Positions 32,434 to 39,330 of a DNA stretch of 39,395 nt are shown here, in pieces. Where the stretch lies: the NCBI RefSeq assembly GCF_017306585.1, contig NZ_JAFKIC010000149.1:1-39395 (forward strand), in the 5' to 3' direction. This DNA comes from Mesorhizobium sp. Its GTDB lineage: Bacteria; Pseudomonadota; Alphaproteobacteria; Rhizobiales; Rhizobiaceae. Every line of letters starts with the position of its first letter. The first letter of the stretch is position 1. The notes beneath the pieces are model-generated. The model ran no database searches, was not told the origin of the DNA, and was given only the letters and a program-made list of their open reading frames with translations. The translations under genes were made by a program, and so were the position numbers.

Positions 32434-32784
32434 ATGAACCTGAATGATGCATTCCCGTCGAACTATCTGAAATCCGACGACCTGAAAGGCCGCGAGGTCA
32501 AAGTGACCATTGCCGACTACAAAATGGAAAAGCTGGGCGACGACGACAAGCTGGTCCTGTTCTTCGAGGGCAAGGACAAGGGCATGGTCTGCAACAAGAC
32601 CAACGCCAACCGTATCGCGCTGTTCTACGGCTCCGACCTGGATGCGTGGAAGGGGAAGGAAATCCTGCTCGGCACCGAGTTGGTGGATTTCCAAGGCAAG
32701 AGCACGCTCGCTCTGCGGGTTAAGGGCGGCGCCAAGCCTTCGGCCAATGAGAGCGCGCCGTTTGACGACGAGCCGGGCTTCTAG
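32434..32784 (+). CDS. Hypothetical early protein, possible OB-type fold
   Basis: The 116-residue product is beta-rich (LKGREVKVTIADYKMEKLG, KLVLFFEGKDKGMVCNKTN, KEILLGTELVDFQG) with an acidic tail ending DDEPGF. An acidic C-terminal tail after a beta-barrel is reminiscent of single-stranded DNA-binding proteins. The sequence also matches a set of unnamed phage proteins that begin with a similar strand pattern. Function is not established. Confidence 0.55.
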   Translation: MNLNDAFPSNYLKSDDLKGREVKVTIADYKMEKLGDDDKLVLFFEGKDKGMVCNKTNANRIALFYGSDLDAWKGKEILLGTELVDFQGKSTLALRVKGGAKPSANESAPFDDEPGF

Positions 32785-32996
32785 TGTCTGAACTGGACGA
32801 CATCAGAGACAAGTGGATCGCCGCGGAACAGGCTGCCTACGATGCCTGGACCGCGGTGAGCCGCACGCCGCTTTGGAAGGAGCATCGCCATCTCCGCAAA
32901 AAGGCGAAGGAGGCGAAAGAGCGGTTCAGAGCTGCATGGATCGCCAGCCAATCAACCAACGAAAGCCTACAACATGAAGAAACCGTCCAAGGGTAA
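32784..32996 (+). CDS. Small helical early protein
   Basis: The 70-residue product starts with GTG 32784, overlapping the previous stop (TAGTG). It is almost all helix, rich in Ala, Lys, Glu and Trp (DKWIAAEQAAYDAWTAV, HLRKKAKEAKERFRAAW). It overlaps the next gene by 23 bp. The function is unknown. Confidence 0.5.
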   Translation: MSELDDIRDKWIAAEQAAYDAWTAVSRTPLWKEHRHLRKKAKEAKERFRAAWIASQSTNESLQHEETVQG

Positions 32997-33183
32997 GCTG
33001 CTGCTGCCCCGGATCCTGCAGATCAAGATGGCCGCACACCCTGATATCGCCGCCAACATGGAGACCGTCGCAACATCGATCGGACTGACCTCTGCCACCG
33101 AGGTTGTCAAAGTCGCGCTGCATCGAATGGCACAAGATATCCAGCGTGAATCCGCCGACTGGCCACGCCGCTTGGCTGACTAG
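32974..33183 (+). CDS. Small ribbon-helix-helix-like protein
   Basis: The 69-residue product has LLLPRILQIKM, a possible beta strand for operator contact, then two helices (ETVATSIGLTSATEVVKVALHRMAQDI). The pattern resembles a ribbon-helix-helix repressor. It is the last gene of the rightward early operon and may bind the nearby palindromes. Confidence 0.45.
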   Translation: MKKPSKGKLLLPRILQIKMAAHPDIAANMETVATSIGLTSATEVVKVALHRMAQDIQRESADWPRRLAD

Positions 33184-33190
33184 ATGACTC

Positions 33191-33210
33191 GACTCACCTC
33201 AAAATGAGTC
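33191..33210. repeat. Small inverted repeat after the early operon
   Basis: GACTCA (33191-33196), eight bases, TGAGTC (33205-33210). It follows the stop of the RHH-like gene by 8 bp. Without a T-run it is more likely an operator than a terminator. Confidence 0.4.
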
Positions 33211-33336
33211 GCCGTTGCGGTGCACAAAGCCTGTAAATGCACAAGAAAATGGGATTTTCCACAGGATGTTTTTCCTATTGTATGAACACAACAAGAACAT
33301 CAGACCCATTTCCCATAGATACCGGGTTGGATGACA

Positions 33337-33364
33337 TTGTAAATTCCGGGTTCGCTGCTATATA
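33337..33364 (+). promoter_or_regulatory. Sigma70-like promoter for the 33393 gene
   Basis: TTGTAA (33337-33342), 16-bp spacer, TATATA (33359-33364). The gene starts at 33393 after a GGAGGG box at 33381-33386. The upstream 110 bp is AT-rich, unlike the coding neighbours. Confidence 0.5.
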
Positions 33365-33392
33365 CCGATGAAACTCACGGAGGGTTTCAACG

Positions 33393-33902
33393 ATGAACGC
33401 GGCCCGCGAAAACGCCCTTAAGCTGCGAGAGGAACTGAAGGCTAAACTGGCCGAGGTCGAGACTTACCTCGCCCTGGAGGAGAAATTTGCGTCTTTAAGC
33501 GAGACGAATGCAGAACATGGCACCCTGAGGAACCTCAGGATCGTCGGAACTGGCAGCCGAAGGATGCTACAGCTTGATGACGATACGGATACGAAGCGGA
33601 AGAGGAATATTCCGAAGGACGTGATGGAGAAGGAAGTCAGGAGCCTCATCACCGAAGCCCACAAGCGGCCGATGACCCGCACCGAGCTGGTCGAGGCGTT
33701 GGAACTTAAGGGCGTCCCGGTGGCAGGAGCCGACCCGAGCAAGGCCCTTGGCACCATCCTTTGGCGGATGGGTGACAAGTTCATCAACATCAAGGGGTTC
33801 GGCTACTGGCCGAGGGACCTTGAATACGAACCGGCGGGGTATAGGCCGCCCGACAATGAACCTCCATCCGGGGACCAAAGCCTTCCCGGAGTTTTCTCGT
33901 AA
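33393..33902 (+). CDS. Coiled-coil plus winged-helix protein
   Basis: The 169-residue product starts with a coiled coil (NALKLREELKAKLAEVETYLALEE, residues 7-31). After a linker a winged-helix-like domain follows (MTRTELVEALELKGVPVAG, PSKALGTILWRMGDKFINIKG, about 94-140), like the HARE/HB1-type helix-turn-helix. A DNA-binding or regulatory role is likely. The Pro/Asp-rich tail overlaps no gene; the next gene starts 10 bp later. Confidence 0.6.
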   Translation: MNAARENALKLREELKAKLAEVETYLALEEKFASLSETNAEHGTLRNLRIVGTGSRRMLQLDDDTDTKRKRNIPKDVMEKEVRSLITEAHKRPMTRTELVEALELKGVPVAGADPSKALGTILWRMGDKFINIKGFGYWPRDLEYEPAGYRPPDNEPPSGDQSLPGVFS

Positions 33903-33912
33903 CGGAGCCCAC

Positions 33913-34428
33913 ATGGCGTACCGGCCGATTGTCATCCAGGGTGTGACGTATACGCTGTCGCACCTCAATCCGTTCGTGATGGACGTGACGCCGACGACGC
34001 CGGGTGCGCCGACGTACAAGGTTCATGTGTCCTTTGGTCCCCATACGTTCTCGCGAGAGTGGTTGGTCACTGACACGCCCGACTACCGGGTGCAGGAGCA
34101 GAACGGGGACCTCAGGTGCTTTTGCACCACCCGCCATGGCCTGTCCGCCCACCTGCCCGGGATGATCCAGGCCTCCGCCCAGGGCAAGGCCCACTTCTCC
34201 CTCAAGGACAACTACCTGGTGTTCCGCAACGTGCCCGGGTGCACCGGTCCCTACACGGCCTTCTTCTCCCTCAAGAAGGCCCGCAACACCCAGTACGATG
34301 CGGTGATGTTCATCCAGAGCGCCTACGAGAAGCCTGCCCTCCCCAAGAACCTCCAGTCGATCGGCATGCCGACCCTGGTGTCCAAGGTGGTCAGGGGGGA
34401 GGCTATCAGGCGTCCCCGTAGGCGTTAG
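33913..34428 (+). CDS. Hypothetical protein with Cys/His pair
   Basis: The 171-residue product begins MAYRPIVIQGVTYTLSHLNP. A GGAG box lies before ATG 33913, which was preferred over ATG 33856 inside the previous gene. The sequence is beta-rich with LRCFCTTRHG, VFRNVPGCTGPYTAFF and a basic tail RRPRRR. The codon use here and in the following 850 bp differs from the rest (many ACC, CTC and CCC codons), suggesting another phage source. The function is unknown. Confidence 0.55.
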   Translation: MAYRPIVIQGVTYTLSHLNPFVMDVTPTTPGAPTYKVHVSFGPHTFSREWLVTDTPDYRVQEQNGDLRCFCTTRHGLSAHLPGMIQASAQGKAHFSLKDNYLVFRNVPGCTGPYTAFFSLKKARNTQYDAVMFIQSAYEKPALPKNLQSIGMPTLVSKVVRGEAIRRPRRR

Positions 34429-34446
34429 GTGTGGGTGGATAAGAAA

Positions 34447-34466
34447 ATAGCCCCCGCAGGAGCTAT
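34447..34466 (-). terminator. Possible weak terminator
   Basis: ATAGC (34447-34451) and GCTAT (34462-34466) with a short GC loop region; TTTTC follows on the minus strand. It may end transcription from the nuclease genes, although it is 210 bp beyond them. The 248-bp gap 34429-34676 shows no gene I can support. Confidence 0.35.
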
Positions 34467-34676
34467 CTTCTGGCCCGAAGGCCTGTACGAGAGTCCTCTT
34501 ACGTCTGCGCTCCGCAGAACCATTGCTGGCAGGTTCGCTGTTTCTCACTCGTCAGCAGCTGGTGTGCATATAGTACTTCCCAGGTACCCTGGCAAGCACC
34601 ATGTACACGCAAGTGGTTAAGGACCGCTGTACGGTACGTCCCCACCCTAGTGGCTAGCCTCTATCCCTGTACACGC

Positions 34677-35018
34677 TCATTGGGACGTAAAAAGGGCCAC
34701 TACGTCCTCAACTGACCTCGCAACCACGTACGTGCCTCCGGTGCGCTCCAAGCCCTGTTTAAAGGCTTTCTGGTGTTCTGAGAGCACTCCCACCCCAGAT
34801 TTCACCTCCAAACCTACGTACCGCCCTCCTATGCACACCAGGATGTCTGGTGCCCCGTGCTTATACCCAGTCCCTACCGGTCGCCTGTAGATCCCCTTGC
34901 GAGCATCGTATACGCCCCCGTTGTTCTGCCTGTTGTACCAGCAGCGCCCTTGGCGCTCCATCAGGTCCAGGTAGGTGCATATGGCCTTGAGTACGCGGCC
35001 CTCTGGTGTGGTCGCTAT
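34677..35018 (-). CDS. VRR-NUC family nuclease, apparent ATA start
   Basis: The coding region contains GCWYNRQNNGGVYDARKG, GAPDILVCIGGRYVGLEVKSG and VARSVEDVVAL, the core of VRR-NUC endonucleases with the PD-(D/E)xK triad Asp (APDIL), Glu and Lys (LEVK). These enzymes act on branched or recombination DNA. The first ATG (34961) would leave out TTPEGRVLKAICTYLDL, which is family sequence. Reading back, the frame reaches ATA at 35018-35016 exactly where an ATG would fit (MATTPEG), overlapping the previous stop TAG as ATAG. Length is then 113 residues. AUA initiation, a lost ATG or a -1 frameshift from the preceding gene are the options. Confidence 0.72.
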   Translation of the reverse strand: MATTPEGRVLKAICTYLDLMERQGRCWYNRQNNGGVYDARKGIYRRPVGTGYKHGAPDILVCIGGRYVGLEVKSGVGVLSEHQKAFKQGLERTGGTYVVARSVEDVVALFTSQ

Positions 35019-35320
35019 CCCCCCAGCTTTCCCTTGGTTGATTCGATCAGCTCACGCTGCGTCCCATACTTGGCCTCCCACGGGCGCATCCCCATCAGGT
35101 GGATAGCGTTGCCACTGGTCTGGTGGTGAGCCTCGCACAGCGGGATGGTGTCGTAGTGACTCGCCTTCTGCCCCATACCCCGGTACCGTGCTCCAATAGC
35201 GTGGTGGACAGTCACCCTCCCCGCACACTCGTGTCCCCACTTGTCACCCAGGACACACTCCAGTGCGGCCACCCTGCTTAGATGGACCCGTTCTGCGGAA
35301 GTGGTGGGTTTCTTACCGAT
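35015..35320 (-). CDS. Ref-type HNH recombination nuclease, apparent ATC start
   Basis: The protein contains RVTVHHAIGARYRG, HYDTIPLCEAHHQTSGNAIHL and FEAKYG-like WEAKYGTQRELI, as in P1 Ref and related RecA-dependent HNH nucleases. The first usable start, GTG 35272, leaves out GKKPTTSAERVHLSRV, which belongs to the domain. Reading back, the frame meets ATC at 35320-35318, where an ATG would fit and which lies 5 bases before the upstream stop. No ATG, GTG or TTG occurs between that point and an in-frame TAG at about 35365. With ATC the product has 101 residues. Neighbouring VRR-NUC shows the same anomaly. Confidence 0.72.
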   Translation of the reverse strand: MGKKPTTSAERVHLSRVAALECVLGDKWGHECAGRVTVHHAIGARYRGMGQKASHYDTIPLCEAHHQTSGNAIHLMGMRPWEAKYGTQRELIESTKGKLGG

Positions 35321-35960
35321 GGTCGGGGCAGTTTGCAGATGTTTGCAAGCGACCAGGTACCGCTACACGGCCTGTATTGACCGCGGCGTGTCCGTGTTCA
35401 CCGATTGCGGCCAGGTATTGAGCCTTGCGCTCGTTCGCTGTCGCGAAATATAGCGCCGCCTTGCCTTCGAACCCTCCGGGGATCACTCCGTTCAGCCACG
35501 CAGTGGTCAGGAGCTGGCCGAACGTCTTGCGCCGGTTCTCTGCCAAGCCCGACCCTACCAGCTCCAGCACCACATCAGCCCAGCTACATGGCCACGCTCC
35601 TGCCGGTAGCGGCTTGCCCATCAACCCTCGCCACCAGATATCGGCATCATTCTCGGCCTGTTTGACGTGTTCGGGCCGCCGATCGCCGGAGCCGGTACCC
35701 GCTGGGCGGCAGCCAAGCTCACGGAGCTGGTCCATGAACTCGCCTTCACTCGGCCATTTCTGCCACTTCCATGACGCGAATAGGACGCGCATGGCGGTCT
35801 GAATGTCGGACCAGGAGTAGCGGCCGACGCTGTTTTGCCAGCTCCGCTCCACGAAGTTCATGTTTTGACCGTCCTTCAACTCCAAAGCGCCGAAGCGACC
35901 GGTTAGGGCTTTGAAGAGGGCGGAGATTTTTTGTTCTGCGGTGGTTGGTTCCACGGTCAT
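35313..35960 (-). CDS. Hypothetical replication-module protein
   Basis: The 215-residue product begins MTVEPTTAEQKISALFKAL. A helical N-terminal domain with WSDIQTAMRVLFASWKWQKWPSEGEFMDQL (about residues 48-78) and a Trp-rich middle follow. The W/Pro pattern recalls small helicase-loader or primase-accessory proteins of phage replication modules, but no family is certain. It sits between the initiator-like gene upstream and the two nucleases, so a replication or recombination role is likely. Confidence 0.5.
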   Translation of the reverse strand: MTVEPTTAEQKISALFKALTGRFGALELKDGQNMNFVERSWQNSVGRYSWSDIQTAMRVLFASWKWQKWPSEGEFMDQLRELGCRPAGTGSGDRRPEHVKQAENDADIWWRGLMGKPLPAGAWPCSWADVVLELVGSGLAENRRKTFGQLLTTAWLNGVIPGGFEGKAALYFATANERKAQYLAAIGEHGHAAVNTGRVAVPGRLQTSANCPDHR

Positions 35961-35973
35961 GTCTTTCGATTGG

Positions 35974-36648
35974 TTAGAACGGTACGGGTTCGCCGGGCAG
36001 CGGAGCGTATGGGTTCACCGCCCGCTCAGGTTCCGGGCTGTCTTCCCAGCGTCGCTGGTTCAGGAAGGTGGTCGGGTGCGGGATGAACTTGCCGCCATCC
36101 CGCTTCCATTGCGGGGACGCTTTCCAGCGGTTCAATCCGGCGAAGATGCTGATCGCTTCCTGATCCAGCTTCTGGCTCCGCCATGATGCTGCGGCCTTCG
36201 GCTTTCCAACCTTCAGCGGGTAGTCCGACCAGAATTGGAGGAACAGCTGGGACGCCTTGGGGGCTACAGGGGGATTGTTAGATTTAGTATTATCTCTTGT
36301 ATTATTCTCTTCGGAATTTTCCGAAGGGGGTGCTTCGGCTTTTTCCGAAGGAGTGCTTCGGGATTTTACGAAGGGTTCGGAAAGCGAAATTCGGCGCTCC
36401 CAGCGACCACTTTCCAGCCGAACGTGCTCGATGGCTATGTAGCCACTATCGGCCAGTGCCTTAACCCATGCGCTTACCGTAGTATCTTGTACCTTGTAGA
36501 GCGTAGCGAAATGAGCGTTGGTGGCGAAACAGTAGCCAAACTTGTCGCTCAGGGCTGAAATCTCGCCATAGAGAAGTTTTGCATTGGGGGCGATGTCCGC
36601 ATATCGGACGGTGGCGGGTATTACCGCGTAGTAGGAAGGAGATTCCAC
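35974..36648 (-). CDS. Helix-turn-helix replication initiator-like protein
   Basis: The 224-residue product begins with a winged-helix domain (NAKLLYGEISALSDKFGYCFAT, YKVQDTTVSAWVKALADSGYI, about residues 20-70), like many phage replication O-type proteins and plasmid initiators. A Ser/Asn/Glu-rich linker (about 100-135) joins it to a conserved C-terminal domain (FWSDYPLKVGKPKAAASW, GKFIPHPTTFLNQRRWED). The latter is common in phage replication proteins and is thought to contact the helicase. The start is GTG at 36648. It heads a leftward operon with the 215-residue gene and two nucleases. Confidence 0.72.
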   Translation of the reverse strand: MESPSYYAVIPATVRYADIAPNAKLLYGEISALSDKFGYCFATNAHFATLYKVQDTTVSAWVKALADSGYIAIEHVRLESGRWERRISLSEPFVKSRSTPSEKAEAPPSENSEENNTRDNTKSNNPPVAPKASQLFLQFWSDYPLKVGKPKAAASWRSQKLDQEAISIFAGLNRWKASPQWKRDGGKFIPHPTTFLNQRRWEDSPEPERAVNPYAPLPGEPVPF

Positions 36649-36730
36649 ATTCCAGGACTTTCATTGTTTTTGGCACCCAGGTCATTGGCGGCAAATTGCC
36701 GGGAGTGTGGCGCCTGAGAAACCACACCCC

Positions 36731-36745
36731 TTGAATATGATTCAA
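36731..36745. promoter_or_regulatory. Operator-like dyad before the replication gene
   Basis: TTGAAT (36731-36736), ATG, ATTCAA (36740-36745) is a perfect 6-bp dyad. It lies in the divergent region between the replication gene (minus) and the membrane protein gene (plus). It shares ATGATTCAA with the palindrome at 27162. Confidence 0.45.
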
Positions 36746-36786
36746 CTATAGGATTTTAGTCTTGGCAAGAAGATTTGGAGGGGGCG

Positions 36787-37494
36787 GTGCCAGACGTTTG
36801 GAATATTGATCGCTCTTTGCGCGGCAGCTTCATCTTGAATGCTGCAGCCTTGCAGCGCATCTACAGCCACATCGAAAAAGCCACCGGCAAGCCACCTAGT
36901 GTCGATGTGACGTTCGCCAACCAGCGAACCGTGTCCGCTGACGGCCTCGACTCCATCCTTGCCGATAGCACAGTCTCCTCAGTCCCTATCGTCAGCGTAT
37001 CGATAACGAGCAATTTGCTTGAAAAACCCACAATCAGTTTCCGTACGTCGAATTACGACGCTGGGCCGGTCAGCATACGTATAAGCGGCGACCGCGACAA
37101 AGCCGTTGCCGCCGAAGAGACGTTGGTCAACGAAGTCCAGTCGACCAAAGCTTGGTACAGCGGCTTAAATTTGATGGGCTACGGATCTGGGCTAGCCTTC
37201 TTCTCAATGATCGTCCTAATCACCCTCGCTTTGATCGCCGTGGGCGTCTTTGCTTTCCCAGGGCTCTTCAATCGGTATCCGAGCTTGGCTCTCGTTGTCG
37301 TCGCGGCGGGCATGTTTGGTGTGCCACTGCTCTCGCGGCTGTTTTTTCCGGCAATCGTTTATCATTTTGGAGTGGGCGAGCGCCGTTTCACACGCTCCAA
37401 GGCACTTTACGGCCTGGTCTTTGGTGCCATTATTCTAGGCATTATCATAAACGTGGCATCTAGCTATATTTCCAACCGGTTTCACATCCAGTGA
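36787..37494 (+). CDS. Membrane protein with N-terminal soluble domain
   Basis: The 235-residue product starts with GTG 36787, which is preceded by a GGAGGGG box. Residues 1-125 form an alpha/beta domain (LNAAALQRIYSHIEKAT, VPIVSVSITSNLLEKP, ISGDRDKAVAAEETL). It is followed by two to four membrane segments (FFSMIVLITLALIAVGVFAF, SLALVVVAAGMFGVPLL, LVFGAIILGIIINVASSY). The family is not recognised. Soluble-domain-plus-membrane architecture and a position opposite an H-NS-like gene would suit a superinfection-exclusion or defence role, but that is speculation. Confidence 0.6.
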   Translation: MPDVWNIDRSLRGSFILNAAALQRIYSHIEKATGKPPSVDVTFANQRTVSADGLDSILADSTVSSVPIVSVSITSNLLEKPTISFRTSNYDAGPVSIRISGDRDKAVAAEETLVNEVQSTKAWYSGLNLMGYGSGLAFFSMIVLITLALIAVGVFAFPGLFNRYPSLALVVVAAGMFGVPLLSRLFFPAIVYHFGVGERRFTRSKALYGLVFGAIILGIIINVASSYISNRFHIQ

Positions 37495-37495
37495 G

Positions 37496-37855
37496 TCAAT
37501 ACCGATCCGCGTCGGTCCGCTCCGGGGCCTCGTTCCCCGGCCTCACCCTGTAGTCTTTGAGATCCTTACCCGGCTCGAAATGGGCGCGGAAGGCCTCTTC
37601 TGCCTTTTTACCACCCCTGCCCGTCCAGCCTTTTCGCTTGCTGGCAATCCAGTACTTGAACTGCGGTACGGCACGCCGGGCCTTCGCCGGGGTGTCGTCG
37701 GCGGGACCGGCCTGCTTAGCTTTCAGTTGAGCCAGGTTCTTTTCAAGCTCTGCAATCTGTTCGGCCAGCTTCCTGTCCCGAACTGCGGTGGCGTCGGCAA
37801 TCAGCTTTTCCAGCTCATCAACGGTCATGCCGTGCAGGTCGCGGGGTCCAGCCAT
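37496..37855 (-). CDS. H-NS-like nucleoid/xenogeneic silencing protein
   Basis: The 119-residue protein has an N-terminal coiled coil (DLHGMTVDELEKLIADATAV, RKLAEQIAELEKNLAQLKAK, about residues 6-47) for oligomerisation. After a Pro/Ala linker comes the H-NS-type DNA-binding motif in KRKGWTGRGGK (about 80-90), which inserts into the minor groove of AT-rich DNA. Phages and plasmids carry such proteins to silence their own or host genes. The ATG at 37855, with GGAGAGG upstream, was preferred over the 37906 start. It converges on the membrane protein gene. Confidence 0.75.
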   Translation of the reverse strand: MAGPRDLHGMTVDELEKLIADATAVRDRKLAEQIAELEKNLAQLKAKQAGPADDTPAKARRAVPQFKYWIASKRKGWTGRGGKKAEEAFRAHFEPGKDLKDYRVRPGNEAPERTDADRY

Positions 37856-37946
37856 GCATCCTCTCCAGTGGAGCCGGACGGTAGGCTTAATGGCTATGAG
37901 AGTCAAAAACGCGGGGGATTAAAGGTCTTTCGCGGTAAACACCCTA

Positions 37947-37962
37947 GGCAATACGTATTGCC
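37947..37962. promoter_or_regulatory. Perfect 16-bp palindromic operator
   Basis: GGCAATACGTATTGCC is a perfect palindrome in the AT-rich region between the divergent H-NS-like and 38046 genes. No hairpin-forming loop is possible, so it is most likely a repressor or activator binding site in double-stranded DNA. Confidence 0.65.
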
Positions 37963-38017
37963 GCATGTGGATAAATAAATATTAGAAAATGCTTTACAGT
38001 ATTATATTAGCGGAGCA

Positions 38018-38026
38018 TGATATAAT
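38018..38026 (+). promoter_or_regulatory. Extended -10 promoter for the 38046 gene
   Basis: TGATATAAT is a consensus extended -10 box (TGnTATAAT) 19 bp before the ATG, with AAAAGGAGA just after. A TTTACA at 37993 is too far away (22 bp) for an ordinary -35 box, so the extended -10 probably carries recognition. Confidence 0.55.
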
Positions 38027-38045
38027 CACAAAAGGAGACAAGACC

Positions 38046-38402
38046 ATGACCGAACAAGTATTTACTTCTGAAGGGAGACAACGCCCTACCCTCAATTTGA
38101 AAGGCAAGGCGACAAGCTATGCTGTTGCCGGTGCACCAGAAGGCTCCAAGCTTTACTGGACCGATGCTGAATATGTCCCGGCCAATGCACCGCTGGCTGC
38201 GCAAACCGCCTTCGCTGAAACCTTTAAGCCGTTGGGCTGCCTCTTTGGCGTTATTACCGGCGCTACCGCGCTGCGGCTCAACATTGCGCCCGGACTTGCA
38301 GGCTACGCCACCCTCACCACGCGGCCGGTCGAAGAAGAAACCATCGCTTCTTCAATCGGCGCAATCGCCCGCGACATGCGCGTAATCGCGGCGCTGGTTT
38401 AA
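38046..38402 (+). CDS. Hypothetical protein, first gene of the right-end operon
   Basis: The 118-residue product starts MTEQVFTSEGRQRPTLNLKG, with an AAAAGGAGA box upstream. It is mixed alpha/beta, with ATSYAVAGAPEGSKLYWTD, a hydrophobic mid-section and a final helix (IASSIGAIARDMRVIAAL). No family is recognised. Its strong promoter and palindromic operator suggest tight regulation. Confidence 0.6.
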   Translation: MTEQVFTSEGRQRPTLNLKGKATSYAVAGAPEGSKLYWTDAEYVPANAPLAAQTAFAETFKPLGCLFGVITGATALRLNIAPGLAGYATLTTRPVEEETIASSIGAIARDMRVIAALV

Positions 38403-38417
38403 GGGAGGGCTCAATGC

Positions 38418-38579
38418 GTGAAAATCACAATCATCGCCCTTGCCTTGGTGGCTTACGGCGCCATCGCTGACATCACATACACCTACACCCGACAACATGG
38501 CTTCGAACGCGGTTGCGCTGCAGGCACCGCTGCGGTCTGGCCGTTGTTCTGGATTTTCATGGTGGGAGGCGAACAATGA
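38418..38579 (+). CDS. 53-residue membrane protein
   Basis: The GTG at 38418 follows GGGAGGG. The product begins MKITIIALALVAYGAIADIT and has a second hydrophobic stretch (AAVWPLFWIFMVGG), joined by a short loop with Cys. Its stop overlaps the next start (ATGA), so they are probably coupled. Confidence 0.55.
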   Translation: MKITIIALALVAYGAIADITYTYTRQHGFERGCAAGTAAVWPLFWIFMVGGEQ

Positions 38580-39283
38580 AGCAGCCCCTTCCCATCGAAG
38601 AGTGCATGGCAAAGGCTGATTGCACCACAACGCTGCAAGCCTATCGAATCCTTGGAAACACTTACAAGGAACGGCATCGGATTAGACAGGCCGGAGGGGT
38701 GTACTCCCACGAATTAGGAGGGCATATCATCCCAGCAGATGCCCGCGACCTTCTCGCAGATATCGTGGGAGCGCACGGCTTGGAAGAGGTGCAGGTTGAA
38801 ACAGATTTTTTCAAGCCATTGACCGGGGAGGCTCTTAGGAATTATCGCACCCAGCGCAATTTACGGCGCGCGGACCGATTAGAAGAGCGCGCGCGCTCTG
38901 CCCGCAAGCACGCAGCCGGCCGGGATTTAAAACCTCACGAGCGCGATTTCCTGAGCCTTGGTGAGCCGGTTAAGGTTGGTCATCACTCAGAACGTCGCCA
39001 CCGGAAGCTCCTAGACCGAGCACAGAAGTCGCTCATCGAGCGCGGTCAATTGCTTTCGAAAGCCGATGGTTTAGAACGCCGGGCAGACTCTCTACGGACG
39101 CCTGCGTGCATCAAGGGCGATGCAGCGCGTGACGACGAGCGCATTTGCCAATGGCACCGTCAAAACACAAAGGTGGGCGATTCCGTCAATTGGCTCGGTC
39201 AAACCCTCAAAGTCCTGAAAGTTAATCGGGTATCCTTCCGCCTAGAAGTAAGCGCCACGCCGCTCCCCTCGTGCGGCGCATGA
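38576..39283 (+). CDS. DUF3560-domain protein
   Basis: The 235-residue protein contains the DUF3560 core (about residues 94-170): RRADRLEERARSARKHA, LGEPVKVGHHSERRHRK and LERRADSL. This core is common in phage- and plasmid-associated proteins of unknown function. The C-terminal part (about 175-235) contains GDSVNWLGQTLKVLKVN, a small beta domain. The ATG 38576 was chosen because it overlaps the previous stop; a start at 38513 would run back into the membrane gene. Function is unknown. Confidence 0.75.
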   Translation: MKQPLPIEECMAKADCTTTLQAYRILGNTYKERHRIRQAGGVYSHELGGHIIPADARDLLADIVGAHGLEEVQVETDFFKPLTGEALRNYRTQRNLRRADRLEERARSARKHAAGRDLKPHERDFLSLGEPVKVGHHSERRHRKLLDRAQKSLIERGQLLSKADGLERRADSLRTPACIKGDAARDDERICQWHRQNTKVGDSVNWLGQTLKVLKVNRVSFRLEVSATPLPSCGA

Positions 39284-39330
39284 GGTTAATGTGGCAAGAG
39301 TCCGCCGATCGTTAGAGACGGAGGGTCCAA

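Noticed and set aside
34429-34620. 63-codon plus-strand frame after the 33913 gene
   Set aside because: It crosses the hairpin at 34447-34466, has no ribosome-binding site and no recognisable composition.
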